A stretch of 64,000 nucleotides of DNA from Ancylobacter polymorphus (GCF_022836935.1 NZ_CP083239.1:2680001-2744000), one strand, 5' to 3'. Shown: positions 32,786 to 43,392, numbered from the stretch's first letter. Notes: generated by a model not told the origin, from the sequence alone. Translations and numbers: made by a program.

Positions 32786-35383
32786 ATGGCCAAAGCAGCA
32801 CGTCCCGGCGGGTTCTCCGAGCGCTCACAGCGCGCCTTCGAGCCCGCGCAATCCGCCACGCTCGATCCCGCCCTTGCCGAAAAGCTCGGCGTGGCGCCGA
32901 CCTCGGGCGCCTCCGCCACCGTCGCCGCGCTCTCGGCGCTGATCGAGAGCGGCCGGCCCGAAGTGGACGGCCAGATCTGGGTGCCGCATCGGCCGGCGCG
33001 GCCGGAGAAGTCCGAAGGCGGCGTCAAATTCGTGCTGAAGTCCGACTACACGCCCAATGGCGACCAGCCGCAGGCGATCGAGGAACTGTGCGCGGCGGCG
33101 AAGCAGGGCGAGCGCGACCAGGTGCTGCTCGGCGTCACCGGCTCGGGCAAGACCTTCACCATGGCCAACGTCATCCAGCGGCTGCAGCGCCCGGCACTGG
33201 TGCTGGCGCCGAACAAGACGCTGGCGGCGCAGCTCTATGGCGAGTTCAAGAGCTTCTTCCCCGACAATGCGGTGGAGTATTTCGTCTCCTATTACGACTA
33301 CTACCAGCCCGAAGCCTATGTGCCGCGCACCGACACCTTCATCGAGAAGGAATCGTCGATCAACGAGCAGATCGACCGCATGCGCCACTCCGCCACGCGC
33401 TCGCTGCTGGAGCGCGACGATGTCATTATCGTCGCCTCGGTCTCGTGCATCTACGGTATCGGCTCGGTCGAGACCTATGCCTCGATGACCTTCAAGATCG
33501 AGGTGGGCGAGCGCATCGACCAGCGCGCCCTGCTCGCCGATCTCGTGGCGCTGCAATACAAGCGCACCCAGGGCGATTTCGGCCGCGGCACCTTCCGTGT
33601 GCGCGGCGACGTGATCGAGATTTTCCCGGCGCATTATGAAGACCGTGCCTGGCGCGTCTCGCTGTTCGGCGACGAGGTGGAGAGCATCCAGGAGTTCGAT
33701 CCGCTGACGGGTCAGAAGTCGCAGGACCTGAAATTCGTCAAGCTCTACGCCAATTCGCATTATGTGACGCCGCGCCCGACGCTGATTCAGGCCATCCAGG
33801 GCATCAAGGCCGAGCTGAAGATGCGGCTGGACGAGCTCAACGCCATGGGGCGGCTGCTGGAAGCGCAGCGGCTGGAACAGCGCTGCACCTTCGATATCGA
33901 GATGATGGAGGCGACGGGAAGCTGCGCCGGCATCGAGAACTATTCGCGCTGGCTCACCGGCCGCCAGCCGGGCGAGCCGCCGCCGACCCTGTTCGAATAT
34001 GTGCCCGACAACGCGCTGATCTTCTGCGACGAAAGCCATGTCACCGTGCCGCAGATCGGCGCGATGTATCGCGGCGACTTCCGCCGCAAGGCGACGCTGG
34101 CGGAATATGGCTTCCGCCTGCCGAGCTGCATGGACAACCGGCCGCTGCGCTTCGAGGAATGGGAGGCGATGCGCCCGCAGACGGTGCATGTCTCCGCCAC
34201 CCCCGGCAAATGGGAAATGGAGAAGACGGGCGGCGTCTTCGTCGAGCAGGTGATCCGCCCCACCGGCCTCGTCGATCCGGAAGTGGAGGTGCGCCCGGCC
34301 CGCACCCAGGTCGACGACCTGCTCGGCGAGGTGCGCGCCACGGCGGCGAAGGGCTACCGCACGCTGGTGACGGTGCTGACCAAGCGCATGGCCGAGGACC
34401 TGACGGAATATCTGCACGAGAACGGCATCCGCGTGCGTTACATGCATTCGGATATCGACACGATCGAGCGCATCGAAATCCTGCGCGACCTGCGCCTCGG
34501 CGCTTTCGACGTGCTGATCGGCATCAACCTGCTGCGCGAGGGCCTCGACATTCCCGAATGCGGGCTGGTGGCCATTCTCGATGCCGACAAGGAAGGCTTC
34601 CTGCGCTCGGAAACCTCGCTGATCCAGACCATCGGCCGCGCGGCGCGCAATGTCGATGGGCGGGTGCTGCTCTATGCCGACACCATCACCGGCTCGATGG
34701 AGCGGGCGATGGCGGAAACCCAGCGCCGGCGCGAGAAGCAGATCGCCTGGAACACCGCGAACGGCATCACGCCGGAGACGGTGCGCAAGGCGATCGGCGA
34801 CATTCTCAACAGCGTCTATGAGCGCGACCATGTGACGGTCGATACCGGCCTCGCCGAGGGCGCGGCCACCTATGGCAACAACCTCGCCACCGTGATCGCC
34901 GACATGGAAAAGCGCATGCGCAAGGCGGCGGCCGATCTCGATTTCGAGCAGGCCGCGCGGCTGCGCGACGAGATCAAGCGGCTGCAGGCGACGGAACTGG
35001 TGCTCTCCGACGATCCGCTGGCGCGGCAGGACAGCGTGGACGAGCGCACCGGCGGCTATCGCGGCGAGCGCAAATATGGCCGCGCCGCCAATCTGCCGGA
35101 GAAGAAGGGCAAGAGCGGCGCGTCCGGCCGGCGCTCCTCGCCCGGTCACGTCTCCTCCGGTCATGAGGCGCGGGCCGACGAGGCGCAGGCCGTCTACGAG
35201 CCGGGCGAGCCTTCCATGTTCGCCTCCGGCACCTCGCGCATCGTCAAGCCGTCGCTGGACGATATGGGCCCCGGCACCGACCGTGTGGAGCCGCTGCGAG
35301 TGGAGGACTGGGTGCGCCCGGAACGGCCGGACCCGATGACCAAGGGCTATCGCAAGGGCGGACGGCGCGCGCCGAAGCGGTGA
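32786..35383 (+). CDS. uvrB: Excinuclease ABC subunit B
   Basis: 865 residues. Damage-verifying helicase of nucleotide excision repair. Walker [16 protein letters not shown] near 112-120, the beta-hairpin region [15 protein letters not shown], helicase motif [23 protein letters not shown]-type [13 protein letters not shown] and QTIGRAARN, then the UVR helix [15 protein letters not shown] that binds UvrC. An N-terminal extension of about 75 residues and a basic, Ser-rich C-terminal tail of about 120 residues go beyond the E. coli protein; both are common in Hyphomicrobiales. The tail ends in K-G-G-R-R-A-P-K-R. Confidence 0.97.
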   Translation: MAKAARPGGFSERSQRAFEPAQSATLDPALAEKLGVAPTSGASATVAALSALIESGRPEVDGQIWVPHRPARPEKSEGGVKFVLKSDYTPNGDQPQAIEELCAAAKQGERDQVLLGVTGSGKTFTMANVIQRLQRPALVLAPNKTLAAQLYGEFKSFFPDNAVEYFVSYYDYYQPEAYVPRTDTFIEKESSINEQIDRMRHSATRSLLERDDVIIVASVSCIYGIGSVETYASMTFKIEVGERIDQRALLADLVALQYKRTQGDFGRGTFRVRGDVIEIFPAHYEDRAWRVSLFGDEVESIQEFDPLTGQKSQDLKFVKLYANSHYVTPRPTLIQAIQGIKAELKMRLDELNAMGRLLEAQRLEQRCTFDIEMMEATGSCAGIENYSRWLTGRQPGEPPPTLFEYVPDNALIFCDESHVTVPQIGAMYRGDFRRKATLAEYGFRLPSCMDNRPLRFEEWEAMRPQTVHVSATPGKWEMEKTGGVFVEQVIRPTGLVDPEVEVRPARTQVDDLLGEVRATAAKGYRTLVTVLTKRMAEDLTEYLHENGIRVRYMHSDIDTIERIEILRDLRLGAFDVLIGINLLREGLDIPECGLVAILDADKEGFLRSETSLIQTIGRAARNVDGRVLLYADTITGSMERAMAETQRRREKQIAWNTANGITPETVRKAIGDILNSVYERDHVTVDTGLAEGAATYGNNLATVIADMEKRMRKAAADLDFEQAARLRDEIKRLQATELVLSDDPLARQDSVDERTGGYRGERKYGRAANLPEKKGKSGASGRRSSPGHVSSGHEARADEAQAVYEPGEPSMFASGTSRIVKPSLDDMGPGTDRVEPLRVEDWVRPERPDPMTKGYRKGGRRAPKR

Positions 35384-35393
35384 GGGCGGGCGC

Positions 35394-35807
35394 TCAGAAG
35401 CGCTTCTTCAACCAGATGTTGGCATGGCCGGGCGGATAATCGTCGATCTGTCCGAAGCGCTCATAGCCGTGCCGCGCGTAGAAATCCGGTGCCTGGAAGC
35501 TATAGGTTTCCAGATGTACCCCGGTGCAGCCACGCGCGCGCGCCTCTGCCTCGGCCGCGTTCAGAAGGGCGCTGCCGATCCCGCTGCCGCGCGCCTGCGG
35601 CGACACCCATAGCCAGGTGATGTGCATCCAGCCGAAATAGGTGCTGGCCTTGAGCCCGCCTGTCGCAACCCCGGCGTCATCGCGGGCGATGACCCAAAGC
35701 TGCGACGCCCCCAAAGGGCCGGCCTTGGCCTCGTTGAAGATATCGAGGCCACGGTCGATGAGATCGCGGACCTCGACGCCCGGGTCGGTTTCAATGGTGA
35801 TCTTCAA
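35394..35807 (-). CDS. GNAT-family acetyltransferase
   Basis: 137 residues from a TTG start at 35807. GGGAG at 35816-35820 is 8 bases upstream and the preceding reading has no domain, so TTG is preferred over the distant ATG. The acetyl-CoA motif is clear: LWVSPQARGSGIGSALLNAAEAEA, with Q-x-x-x-G-x-G replaced by A-R-G-S-G-I-G, then APDFYARHGYERFGQ. Acceptor unknown. It converges with uvrB, 10 bases apart. Confidence 0.85.
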   Translation of the reverse strand: MKITIETDPGVEVRDLIDRGLDIFNEAKAGPLGASQLWVIARDDAGVATGGLKASTYFGWMHITWLWVSPQARGSGIGSALLNAAEAEARARGCTGVHLETYSFQAPDFYARHGYERFGQIDDYPPGHANIWLKKRF

Positions 35808-35915
35808 AAGCCGCTCTCCCGCAGACCGGCGCCGGGCGAGGCGGCGCGGGGGATGGTGTTCCGCGCCTTTCGTGCCAAGAATATGGCTTCGCGCCAATGG
35901 GGCACGGGGGAAGAC

Positions 35916-36305
35916 ATGAGTTTCACGCAGGCGATTTCCAGCGTTCTCGGCAAGTACGCCACCTTTTCCGGGCGCGCGCCGCGCTCGGAATATTGGTGGT
36001 TCGTCGTTTTCCAGATTCTCGTCAACATCGCCGCCGGCGTGCTCGACACCGCCCTGTTCGGGGCGTTCTCGCTGCTGACCTTTGGCGAGATCGACGCCTT
36101 CACTCCGCTGACCACGCTGGCAACGCTCGCCCTGCTGATCCCCTCCATCGCGGTGAGCGTGCGGCGCTTCCACGACATGGACTTCTCCGGCTGGTGGCTG
36201 CTGCTGATCCTCACCGGCATCGGCGCCATCGTCATCTTCTTCTGGTTCATGGTGCGCGGCACGCGTGGGCCGAACCGCTTCGGCCGCGACCCGCTGGAAT
36301 TCTGA
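35916..36305 (+). CDS. DUF805 family membrane protein
   Basis: 129 residues with four hydrophobic helices. Family marks: KYATFSGRAPRSEYWWFVVFQ at the N terminus and VRRFHDMDFSGWWLLLILTG followed by RGTRGPNRFGRDPL at the C terminus. Small inner-membrane proteins of this family have no assigned function. Start at ATG 35916, with a G-rich ribosome site just before it. Divergent from the GNAT gene. Confidence 0.92.
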   Translation: MSFTQAISSVLGKYATFSGRAPRSEYWWFVVFQILVNIAAGVLDTALFGAFSLLTFGEIDAFTPLTTLATLALLIPSIAVSVRRFHDMDFSGWWLLLILTGIGAIVIFFWFMVRGTRGPNRFGRDPLEF

Positions 36306-36313
36306 CGCGCATG

Positions 36314-36340
36314 AAAAAGGGCGGCTCGCGGGCCGCCCTT
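36314..36340 (-). terminator. Intrinsic terminator of the Tim44-like gene
   Basis: Stem AAGGGCGGC / GCCGCCCTT with a 6-base loop. On the minus strand it is followed by TTTTT (the A-run at 36314-36318), 25 bases past the Tim44-like stop. On the plus strand there is no T-run, so termination of the DUF805 gene here is less sure. Confidence 0.75.
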
Positions 36341-36364
36341 CTCGTGTCTCGGATATGAGGCCGC

Positions 36365-37366
36365 TCAGCCCTGCTGGATGGCGCTGAGCTTCCATTGGCC
36401 GCGCGGGGGGCGGGCGAAGGTCCAGAACTCCACCGCCTGTTCCAGCCGGTCCGGATCACCCTGCACGACGCGGCCGGTGGCCTTGTCGAGCGTCACGTCC
36501 TTCAGCTCGTAGCGCATGGCGACGGTGGCGTACTCGGCGTCGCCTTCCGACCAGGCTTCCGACAGGTCGCCCTGCAGCAGCTTCACATCGGTGACGCGGT
36601 TCTCCAGCCCGTCGCGCGCCAGCTCGTCCAGCTCCTCGGCCATATAGCCAGCCATTTCCGGGGTCAGCAGCGTGGAAAGAGCGGCCTTGTCGGCGCGGCT
36701 ATAGGCGGCCTGCACCTCGGTGAGGGTGCGCTCGAACGTGTCGAAATCCGATCCTTCCAGCTTGAGCGGCTTGCCGCGCGGCGCGGTGCCGAAGCCCGCG
36801 CGCGGCGCGGCCGTGCCGCCGCCCATGGCACCGGGCTGCGGGCCCGGGCCGGCGCCGTTCATCGCATCCCGGTTTATCGGGTCGGGCCGCGCGCCGCCCG
36901 CATAGGACGGCTGGTTGCGCGAGCGCAGCCAGCCCATGACCAGCCGGACGACGATGAAGATGAGCGCCACCTGCAGCAGCAGGCCGAGAATGCCGGAGAG
37001 GCTGCCCAGGCCGGAGAAGAAGCCCGAGCCCATCAGCAGGCCGAAAAGGCCGGCGCCGAGCAGGCCGCCCATCAGCCCGCCCATGAAGCCGCCACGGTTG
37101 AAGAAGCCGCCGGGCTGCGCGCCGGGAGCGCGGGCCGCGGTAGCGGCCTGGTTCTGCGGCGTCGCGGAGCGCTGCAGCGGCTGGGCGGTGGGGGCGGTGG
37201 GAGTGGGGGCGGGCGTCGAATAGCTGCGCGTGCCACGGCTGCCGAAGCTGCCGCTGCGGCCGGCGCGGGCCTCGGCGAAGTCGGTGGCCACCAATACGCC
37301 GGCGGCAACAAACAGCGCGCCGATCATCAGACGCAGGGCGAAGGGACGCGAACGCGGGAAAAGCAA
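36365..37366 (-). CDS. Tim44-like domain protein, membrane-anchored
   Basis: 333 residues. An N-terminal signal or anchor (RLMIGALFVAAGVLVATDFA), a Ser/Pro/Gln-rich linker, a Gly/Phe-rich hydrophobic part (GGFMGGLMGGLLGAGLFGLL), a membrane helix (ILGLLLQVALIFIVVRLVMGWL), then the soluble Tim44-like alpha/beta domain from about 190 (DFDTFERTLTEVQAAYSRADKAALSTLLTPEM in parts; VTDVKLLQGDLSEAWSEGD). Bacterial homologues are thought to act in envelope biogenesis or translocation near the inner membrane; the role is not established. Ends at a clear terminator. Confidence 0.92.
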   Translation of the reverse strand: MLFPRSRPFALRLMIGALFVAAGVLVATDFAEARAGRSGSFGSRGTRSYSTPAPTPTAPTAQPLQRSATPQNQAATAARAPGAQPGGFFNRGGFMGGLMGGLLGAGLFGLLMGSGFFSGLGSLSGILGLLLQVALIFIVVRLVMGWLRSRNQPSYAGGARPDPINRDAMNGAGPGPQPGAMGGGTAAPRAGFGTAPRGKPLKLEGSDFDTFERTLTEVQAAYSRADKAALSTLLTPEMAGYMAEELDELARDGLENRVTDVKLLQGDLSEAWSEGDAEYATVAMRYELKDVTLDKATGRVVQGDPDRLEQAVEFWTFARPPRGQWKLSAIQQG

Positions 37367-37633
37367 GGGCTTGGCCTCTCTCGAAGGGTTTGGTGCGGAG
37401 TTGCCGCAACGTCACCCATATGGGAAGAGGCCGCCCGGAATCCAGTGCCTTGGGGCTGCGCCGCTGCCGCGCAGGGCCGTCAGGTCGCGGCGAGCCAGCG
37501 CAAAACCGCGCTTTGCGGGCGACACACAATCCTGTGATGAGGCGCTGCCGCCGAGGGGCAGGGGCTCATTCGGGATCGAAGCGCGGCGCCGGGGGTGGCG
37601 TCGCGCGGGAAGGGGTCCGCAAAGGGCGCGGCG

Positions 37634-37807
37634 TCAGAAGCCGAGCTGCGATTCGATCGCGGCGATCGAGCCCACGGGCACGTTCACGGCCTTCTTCTCG
37701 CGCGCGTCGGCGGGACGCAGCGGCGAGACGGCGCCGGTGTAGGAAGCCTTGGATTGGGGGGAAGCGAGGGGAGCCTGAACCTCGTTGCGGTTCATGACGG
37801 GGGGCAT
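37634..37807 (-). CDS. Small conserved-looking protein, 57 residues
   Basis: Too short for usual gene thresholds. ATG at 37807 with a strong purine-rich ribosome site (GGAAGGA) about 8-9 bases upstream. Product opens MPPVMNRNEVQAPL and ends VPVGSIAAIESQLGF; it is polar, has no membrane segment, and contains a charged turn ADAREKKA. Function unknown. Codon use is like the neighbours (C/G in third position). The gap to the Tim44-like gene is about 270 bases. Confidence 0.6.
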   Translation of the reverse strand: MPPVMNRNEVQAPLASPQSKASYTGAVSPLRPADAREKKAVNVPVGSIAAIESQLGF

Positions 37808-38220
37808 TTGGGTCGTCCTTCCTGATACGCGTTACGCAGTGAATTAAATCGGGCCTCGCGGCCCGGCTTATCGGGTCAACACGGCTTTCGGCCGGTTGTT
37901 TCGAAAAGCACCGCCGCAGGTCGGCGCTTCATGTGCTCTTTATGAACCCTCAACCATGAAGCTTTCCTGAGCATGGTGTTCATCCTGGCGGGGGATTCGT
38001 TCACAATCGCGGCGGCTCTGGGGCGAGCCTGAGAAACCTGTGGGTGTGTGGCCCGCAAGCCTCACCTTCCCGTGTGCCGCGCCATCCGCAGGTAACTCGA
38101 TCCGCCCGTGACGGTCTGCCGCCGCGATGCGCCCCGCCTTGCCGGGGATAAGCGCGCCCGCACGGGTGTCATCGACGGCATGCTAATTGCTAAGTTGTCT
38201 ACGCCTTAAGGAGTATCGCC
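37808..38220. other. Intergenic region between the small protein and ppc
   Basis: 413 bases with no gene seen. AAGGAG precedes the ppc ATG. The region has short inverted segments (TTCATG ... CATGAA around 37928-37961) but no convincing promoter or terminator. Confidence 0.5.
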
Positions 38221-41013
38221 ATGTCCGTTGCCCTGACCATCGCCCTTTCCGATGCCGAGCCTGAAGCCGATGGCGAACTCGACCTGTCGCTGCGTGAGGA
38301 CATCCGCATGCTCGGCCGCGTGCTGGGCGACACGTTGCGCGACCAGGAGGGCGAGGCGATCTATGAGCTGGTGGAGCACATACGCCGCGTCTCCACCCGC
38401 TTTCACCGCGAGGAGGACGAGGGCGCAAGGCACGAGCTGGAAGCGATCCTGAGCGATCTCGGCCCGGACCAGACCATTTCCATCGTCCGCGCCTTCTCCT
38501 ATTTCTCGCATCTCGCCAACATCGCCGAGGACCAGAACGTCATCCGCCGCATGCGCGCGGCGGCGGCCAATGGCAGCGCGGCCGGCCCCGCCACGGTGGC
38601 GCGGGCGCTGGAGCGGGCGCGCGAGGCCGGCATTTCCACCGACGATCTGCGCGCCTTCTTCACCACCGCGCTGGCGAGCCCGGTGCTGACCGCCCACCCG
38701 ACCGAGGTGCGCCGCCGCTCGACCCTGACGCATGAAATGAAGGTGGCGGAGCTGCTGGCCGACCGCGCCCGCCGCGACCCAACGCCGGAAGAGCAGGAAA
38801 TGGCGGCGGCGGAACTGCGCCGGCGCGTGCTGATGCTGTGGCAGACCAACCTGCTGCGCCGCACCAAGCTGACCGTGCTGGACGAGGTGGCGAACGGGCT
38901 TTCCTATTACGATTACACCTTCCTGCGCCAGCTGCCGACGCTCTATGCCGCGCTGGAGGACCGGCTGGCGGCAATGGAAGGCCGCACCGGGGAGGCGCCG
39001 GAAATTGCCTCCTTCCTGCGCATGGGCAGCTGGATCGGCGGCGACCGCGACGGCAATCCCTTCGTCACCGCCGAGGTGACGCGCGAGACGATGCGCATGC
39101 AGTCCGCGCAGGCGGTGCGGTTCTATCTGGAAGAGCTGGACAGCCTCGGCGCCGAACTCTCCATCAGCACCATCCGGGTAAGCGTGTCGAGCGACCTGCT
39201 GGCGCTGGTCGACGCGTCGCCCGATCTCTCGCCGCACCGGCGCAACGAGCCCTACCGCCTCGCGGTGACCGCCATCGCCTCGCGCCTGCGCGCCACCGCC
39301 TTCCGGCTGGAAGTTGCCGATCTCTTGGGCATTACCCAGATGCCTCCGGCCCGGCCCTATGGTTCGGCGGCCGAGTTGCGCGCCGATCTCGACATCATCG
39401 ACGCCTCGCTCAAGGCGCATAAGTCCGGCGTCATCGCCGGCGGCAAGCTGCGGGCCCTGCGCCGGGCGGTGGATGCGTTCGGCTTCCACCTCGCCGTGCT
39501 CGACTCGCGGCAGAACTCCGACGTGCATGAGCGCTGCGTCGCCGAACTGTTCGAAGTCGCCGCGCCCGGCACGAACTACAAGGCGCTGCCGGAGGGCACC
39601 CGCGTCGCGCTGCTGCTGCGCGAATTGACCACGGCGCGCCCGCTCACCTCGCCCTTCGCCGGCTATTCCGACGAGACGGTGGGCGAGCTCGCCATGCTGC
39701 GCACCTGCGCCCGCATCCACGACATCTACGGGCCGGAAGCGATCCAGACCTGCATCATCTCCAAGGCAGAGAGCGTCTCCGACATGCTGGAGCTGGCGCT
39801 GCTGCTGAAGGAGGTCGGCCTGGTCGACCCGGCCGGCGCCTCGGCGGTGCATATCGTGCCGCTGTTCGAGACCATCGGCGATCTGCGCAACGCCGCCAAG
39901 GTGATGGAGCAGATGTTCCGCCTGCCGGAATACCGCAAGCTGGTGGACAGCCGCGGCGGCGTGCAGGAAGTGATGCTCGGCTATTCCGACAGCAACAAGG
40001 ATGGCGGCTTCCTCACCTCCGGCTGGGAGCTCTACAAGGCCGAGATCGAGCTGATCGAGGTGTTCAAGCGCCATGGGGTGCGGCTGCGCCTGTTCCATGG
40101 GCGCGGCGGCTCGGTGGGGCGCGGCGGCGGGCCGAGCTACGACGCCATCCTCGCCCAGCCGGGCGGGGCGGTGCAGGGGCAGATCCGCATCACCGAACAG
40201 GGCGAGATCATCTCGTCGAAGTACTCGAACCCGGCGGTGGGGCGCGGCAATCTCGAAATCCTCGCGGCGGCGACGATGGAAGCGACGCTGCTTTCCGGCG
40301 ACGCCATGGCGCCGCGCGAGGAATATCTCACCGTCATGGAGGCGCTTTCCGACGCCGCCTTCGCCGCTTACCGGGCGCTGGTCTACGAGACCCCGCGCTT
40401 CGAGGACTATTTCTGGGAATCCACCGTCATCAACGAGATCGCGACGCTGAACATCGGCTCGCGCCCGGCCTCGCGCAAGAAGAGGCGGCGGATCGAGGAT
40501 CTGCGCGCGATTCCCTGGGTGTTTTCCTGGGCGCAGTGCCGGCTGATGCTGCCGGGCTGGTACGGCTTCGGCACGGCCGTCCGCCAGTGGCTGGACGCGC
40601 ACCCCGACGGCCTGCCGCTGTTGCAGGAGATGTACCAGGAATGGCCGTTCTTCCGCACCCAGCTGTCCAACATGGACATGGTGCTCTCCAAGAGCTCCAT
40701 CGCCATCGCCTCGCGCTACGCGGCGCTGGTGGAGGACGCGGAACTGCGCGAGAGCATTTTCGGCCGCATCCGCGCCGAGCATCAGGGCGCCATCGACGCG
40801 CTGCTGGCGATCTCGCAGCAGCCGGCCCTGCTCGGCTCCAACCCGCTGCTGGAACGCTCGATCCGCGCCCGCTTCCCCTATATCGACCCGCTGAACCATG
40901 TGCAGGTCGGCCTCTTGCGCAAATACCGCGCCAGCGATACCGACGAGAAGGTGCTGCAAGGCATCCAGCTCACCATTAACGGCATCTCCGCCGGGCTGCG
41001 GAACTCGGGATAG
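38221..41013 (+). CDS. ppc: Phosphoenolpyruvate carboxylase
   Basis: 930 residues, the usual length. Converts phosphoenolpyruvate and bicarbonate to oxaloacetate, replenishing the TCA cycle. Active-site signatures: [15 protein letters not shown] (catalytic His), [16 protein letters not shown], and the glycine loop [14 protein letters not shown]. The conserved tail [11 protein letters not shown] matches the family's C-terminal Gly that lies at the aspartate site. ATG at 38221 is 8 bases from AAGGAG. Followed within 5 bases by a cupin gene. Confidence 0.97.
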   Translation: MSVALTIALSDAEPEADGELDLSLREDIRMLGRVLGDTLRDQEGEAIYELVEHIRRVSTRFHREEDEGARHELEAILSDLGPDQTISIVRAFSYFSHLANIAEDQNVIRRMRAAAANGSAAGPATVARALERAREAGISTDDLRAFFTTALASPVLTAHPTEVRRRSTLTHEMKVAELLADRARRDPTPEEQEMAAAELRRRVLMLWQTNLLRRTKLTVLDEVANGLSYYDYTFLRQLPTLYAALEDRLAAMEGRTGEAPEIASFLRMGSWIGGDRDGNPFVTAEVTRETMRMQSAQAVRFYLEELDSLGAELSISTIRVSVSSDLLALVDASPDLSPHRRNEPYRLAVTAIASRLRATAFRLEVADLLGITQMPPARPYGSAAELRADLDIIDASLKAHKSGVIAGGKLRALRRAVDAFGFHLAVLDSRQNSDVHERCVAELFEVAAPGTNYKALPEGTRVALLLRELTTARPLTSPFAGYSDETVGELAMLRTCARIHDIYGPEAIQTCIISKAESVSDMLELALLLKEVGLVDPAGASAVHIVPLFETIGDLRNAAKVMEQMFRLPEYRKLVDSRGGVQEVMLGYSDSNKDGGFLTSGWELYKAEIELIEVFKRHGVRLRLFHGRGGSVGRGGGPSYDAILAQPGGAVQGQIRITEQGEIISSKYSNPAVGRGNLEILAAATMEATLLSGDAMAPREEYLTVMEALSDAAFAAYRALVYETPRFEDYFWESTVINEIATLNIGSRPASRKKRRRIEDLRAIPWVFSWAQCRLMLPGWYGFGTAVRQWLDAHPDGLPLLQEMYQEWPFFRTQLSNMDMVLSKSSIAIASRYAALVEDAELRESIFGRIRAEHQGAIDALLAISQQPALLGSNPLLERSIRARFPYIDPLNHVQVGLLRKYRASDTDEKVLQGIQLTINGISAGLRNSG

Positions 41014-41018
41014 ACCTC

Positions 41019-41312
41019 ATGGCCTTCGCCTGCACCATTCCGGCCGTCGCGACCCAGCTGGCGGACGATGCGCGGGTGCGCATCACCCGCTGGGACTTCG
41101 CGCCGGGCGCCACCACGGGCTGGCACGAGCACGCGATGGACTATGCCATCGTCTTCGTCACCGACGGGCTGATGGAGATCGATGTCGACGGGGTGGTGAC
41201 GCAAATCGCCATGGCGGCCGGCGCCGCCTATTCGCGCCCCGCCGGCATCCGCCACGATGTGCGCAATGCCGGCGACGCGCCGATGAGCTTCGTCGAAGTG
41301 GAGATGAAATAG
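41019..41312 (+). CDS. Small cupin domain protein
   Basis: 97 residues, single cupin fold. Metal-binding motif 1 is visible: WDFAPGATTGWHEHAMDYAIVFV with H-x-H and the acid D; motif 2 is GAAYSRPAGIRHDVRNAG with His. Function unknown; small stand-alone cupins may bind metals or sugars, or act as isomerases/dioxygenases. It follows ppc by 5 bases and is probably co-transcribed. Confidence 0.88.
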   Translation: MAFACTIPAVATQLADDARVRITRWDFAPGATTGWHEHAMDYAIVFVTDGLMEIDVDGVVTQIAMAAGAAYSRPAGIRHDVRNAGDAPMSFVEVEMK

Positions 41313-41370
41313 GCGGCGCGGCGGGCCGGCTGTAGAGTGCCGGCAGCCGCCATCCCTGCCGGGGTTCGTC

Positions 41371-42003
41371 ATGTATACGCCGCCCGCCTTCCGCGAAGAC
41401 GACCCGACGATCCTGCGCAGCATCATGCGCGAGGCGCGGCTGGCGACGCTGGTCACCGCCACCGCCGAGGGGCTGATGGCGACGCCGCTGCCGCTGTTTC
41501 TCGACGCGAGCGAGGGGGAGCACGGCGTGCTTTACGGGCATCTCGCCCGGGCCAATGGCCAATGGAAAGCGGCGCCGATCGGCGAGGCGCTGGTGCTGTT
41601 TTCAGGATTGGACGCCTACATCACGCCCAGCTGGTACGCCGCCAAGGCCGAGCACGGCAAGGTGGTGCCGACGTGGAATTATGAGGCCGTGCACGCCTAT
41701 GGCGTGGCCGAGTTCTTCGACGATCCCGCGCGGCTGCTGGAGGCGGTGACGCGGCTCACCACGCTGTATGAGCAGAAGCGCGCCGAGCCCTGGTCGGTGA
41801 GCGATGCGCCGGAGGCCTTCGTTGCCGCGCAGCTTCGCGGCATTGTCGGGCTGCGGCTGCCGATCACCCGGCTGGAAGGCAAGCGCAAGATGAGCCAGAA
41901 CCGCTCCGAGGCCGACCGCGCCGGCGTGGCGGCCGGGCTGGCCGGCAGCGAGCGTCCGGACGAGCGGCGCATGGCGGACTTGATCCCGACTCGGCGCGGC
42001 TGA
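41371..42003 (+). CDS. FMN-binding negative transcriptional regulator (PaiB family)
   Basis: 210 residues. PaiB-like flavin-binding split barrel: MYTPPAFREDDPTILRSIMREARLATLVTA at the start, PLPLFLD, GHLARANGQWKAAP, then the diagnostic FSGLDAYITPSWYAAKAEHGKVVPTWNYEAVHAYG (in two parts). It ends KRKMSQNRSEADRAGV, conserved in the family. Bacillus PaiB affects sporulation and protease genes; in proteobacteria the role is unknown. Downstream of ppc-cupin, 58 bases on. Confidence 0.92.
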   Translation: MYTPPAFREDDPTILRSIMREARLATLVTATAEGLMATPLPLFLDASEGEHGVLYGHLARANGQWKAAPIGEALVLFSGLDAYITPSWYAAKAEHGKVVPTWNYEAVHAYGVAEFFDDPARLLEAVTRLTTLYEQKRAEPWSVSDAPEAFVAAQLRGIVGLRLPITRLEGKRKMSQNRSEADRAGVAAGLAGSERPDERRMADLIPTRRG

Positions 42004-42011
42004 CAGCAGCT

Positions 42012-42770
42012 TCACCCCGCCAGCGGCGGCACGGCTTCCGGCGGCAGGTTGGGCGGCACGCGGGCGAGGCGGAAGGCGGCCTTGATCAGCGCCGCATTAT
42101 CCGCCGCCTCGCTGCCATCGGGCAGATGCTTGCCGTCTTCCAGCCCGATACGCCCGTCGAGCCCGCGCATCAGCGCATCCTGATAGAGCGGCCAGACGGT
42201 CGCGTCATAGCCGTGCTGCAGCACCGGCACGTCGAGGCTCGCGCGGGCCAGCAGCTTGCGAATGGCGGCGGCGACGGCAAGCCCCTCGTCGACATCCTGC
42301 TCATTGATCTCGATGAGAATGCGCAGGCATTTCTTCGCTTCGGGCAGGGCGATGAAGCGCTCCGTATCCGCCACCGACCACAGCCCCGCCTCGACGCCGA
42401 TGCCGCGCGACAGCGCGAGCGCGATCATCTCGGGGGCGTCGTCCTCGATGAGATTGACCGACACATAGTCCGGCAGAACCGTCCAGCCCTTCACCGCCTT
42501 CAGCCGCGCCGCGCCGCCGGGGGCGATGCCGGCATGGGTGGACAGGCCGATGGGCACATCCGGCACGCGGGCGCGGATGGCCTCAAGCGCGGGGGCGACG
42601 GCGGCGGGGTCCAGCGTCTCGGCGCCGGAGGCGTCCCGCGGGTGCAGGTGCAGCTCGCTCGCCCCGGCGGCGACAACGGCGGCGGCGTCCGCCGCAAGCT
42701 CGGCGGGGGTCAGCGGCGTGTAGGCATGGAAGGCGCGGTCGCGCGCTCCGTTGAGGCAGGCCTGCAGCAT
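42012..42770 (-). CDS. BKACE-family (DUF849) beta-keto acid cleavage enzyme
   Basis: 252 residues. TIM-barrel of the 3-keto-5-aminohexanoate cleavage enzyme family: Zn-binding H-x-H in ELHLHPRDASGAETL, GLSTHAGIAPG, YVSVNLIEDDAPEMI, IEINEQDVDEG and the C-terminal GLEDGKHLPDG. These enzymes condense a beta-keto acid with acetyl-CoA to give a CoA ester and acetoacetate. Substrate not predictable here. Shorter than the usual 270-300 residues, but all core motifs seem present. Confidence 0.88.
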   Translation of the reverse strand: MLQACLNGARDRAFHAYTPLTPAELAADAAAVVAAGASELHLHPRDASGAETLDPAAVAPALEAIRARVPDVPIGLSTHAGIAPGGAARLKAVKGWTVLPDYVSVNLIEDDAPEMIALALSRGIGVEAGLWSVADTERFIALPEAKKCLRILIEINEQDVDEGLAVAAAIRKLLARASLDVPVLQHGYDATVWPLYQDALMRGLDGRIGLEDGKHLPDGSEAADNAALIKAAFRLARVPPNLPPEAVPPLAG

Positions 42771-42794
42771 CGGCGTCTCCTGGTTTCTGCCCCT

Positions 42795-43268
42795 TCAACC
42801 CGCCACAAAGCCCTTTCGTTTCAAACGCTGCACGGCGCGTTCCAGCGATTGGAGAAATTCCGAGCGGTCGCGCGGGGAGAAGGGGCGGGGTCCGCGCGTG
42901 ATCTCGCCGGCTTCGCGCAGATCGGCCATCAGATTGCGGGTGGCGAGCTGCATGCCGATGGAGGCGGCAGTGAAGGGTTTCCCCGTCGGGCCGATGGCCT
43001 CCGCCCCCTTCGCCACCACCCGAGCGGCGAGAGGCACGTCGGCGGTAATGACGAGGTCGCCCTCTTCCACCCGCTCGACGATCCAGCCATCGGCGACGTC
43101 AGGCCCGGCGGCGACGATGACGCGCTCGACCTCGGCGTCGCGCGGGATGGCGATCCAGGAATTGGCGACGAGAAACACCTTGAGCCGGTGGCGGGCGGCG
43201 ACGCGGTAGGTCTCGTCCTTCACCGGGCAGGCATCGGCGTCGATATAGATGAGGATCGGCTTCGGCAA
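42795..43268 (-). CDS. YaiI/YqxD (UPF0178) family protein
   Basis: 157 residues from a TTG start at 43268, with AAGGA a few bases upstream. The PIN-like opening [15 protein letters not shown] is diagnostic; [34 protein letters not shown] and [21 protein letters not shown] complete the family pattern. Function unknown, possibly nuclease-like by fold. Transcription from upstream would have to pass the terminator-like hairpin at 43306-43331 and two tiny ORFs (see those entries). Confidence 0.93.
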   Translation of the reverse strand: MPKPILIYIDADACPVKDETYRVAARHRLKVFLVANSWIAIPRDAEVERVIVAAGPDVADGWIVERVEEGDLVITADVPLAARVVAKGAEAIGPTGKPFTAASIGMQLATRNLMADLREAGEITRGPRPFSPRDRSEFLQSLERAVQRLKRKGFVAG

Positions 43269-43305
43269 AGTAGTCCTTGCGGTAATGGGCGGGGAGACAA
43301 GAAAG

Positions 43306-43331
43306 AAGGGCTGCCCGCGAGGGCAGCCCTT
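43306..43331 (-). terminator. Terminator-like hairpin between leader ORFs and yaiI
   Basis: An 11-bp perfect stem AAGGGCTGCCC / GGGCAGCCCTT with a 4-base loop. On the minus strand it is followed by the T-rich CTTTCTTGT. It stands 35 bases downstream of the 8-residue ORF and 37 bases upstream of the yaiI start, the place expected of an attenuator or of the end of a small RNA. Confidence 0.75.
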
Positions 43332-43365
43332 CCCATGTCAGACCGCGGTTCGGTCCGGTAACTGC

Positions 43366-43392
43366 CTAGAAGGGCAGCGCGACGTATCGCAT
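43366..43392 (-). CDS. Tiny overlapping leader ORF, 8 residues
   Basis: ATG at 43392 overlaps the stop codon of the 25-codon ORF upstream (TGATG), then reads MRYVALPF and stops at 43366. Such a TGATG junction allows translational coupling. Far too short to judge by coding statistics; it is listed because of its position between a perfect ribosome site and a terminator. Could be chance. Confidence 0.35.
   Translation of the reverse strand: MRYVALPF

Noticed and set aside
32825..35164. A 779-codon minus-strand open frame opposite uvrB
   Set aside because: Shadow of uvrB codon bias; no domain, no ribosome site, and uvrB is unambiguous.
38206..40959. A 917-codon minus-strand frame opposite ppc
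   Set aside because: Same antisense artefact; ppc motifs are complete on the plus strand.
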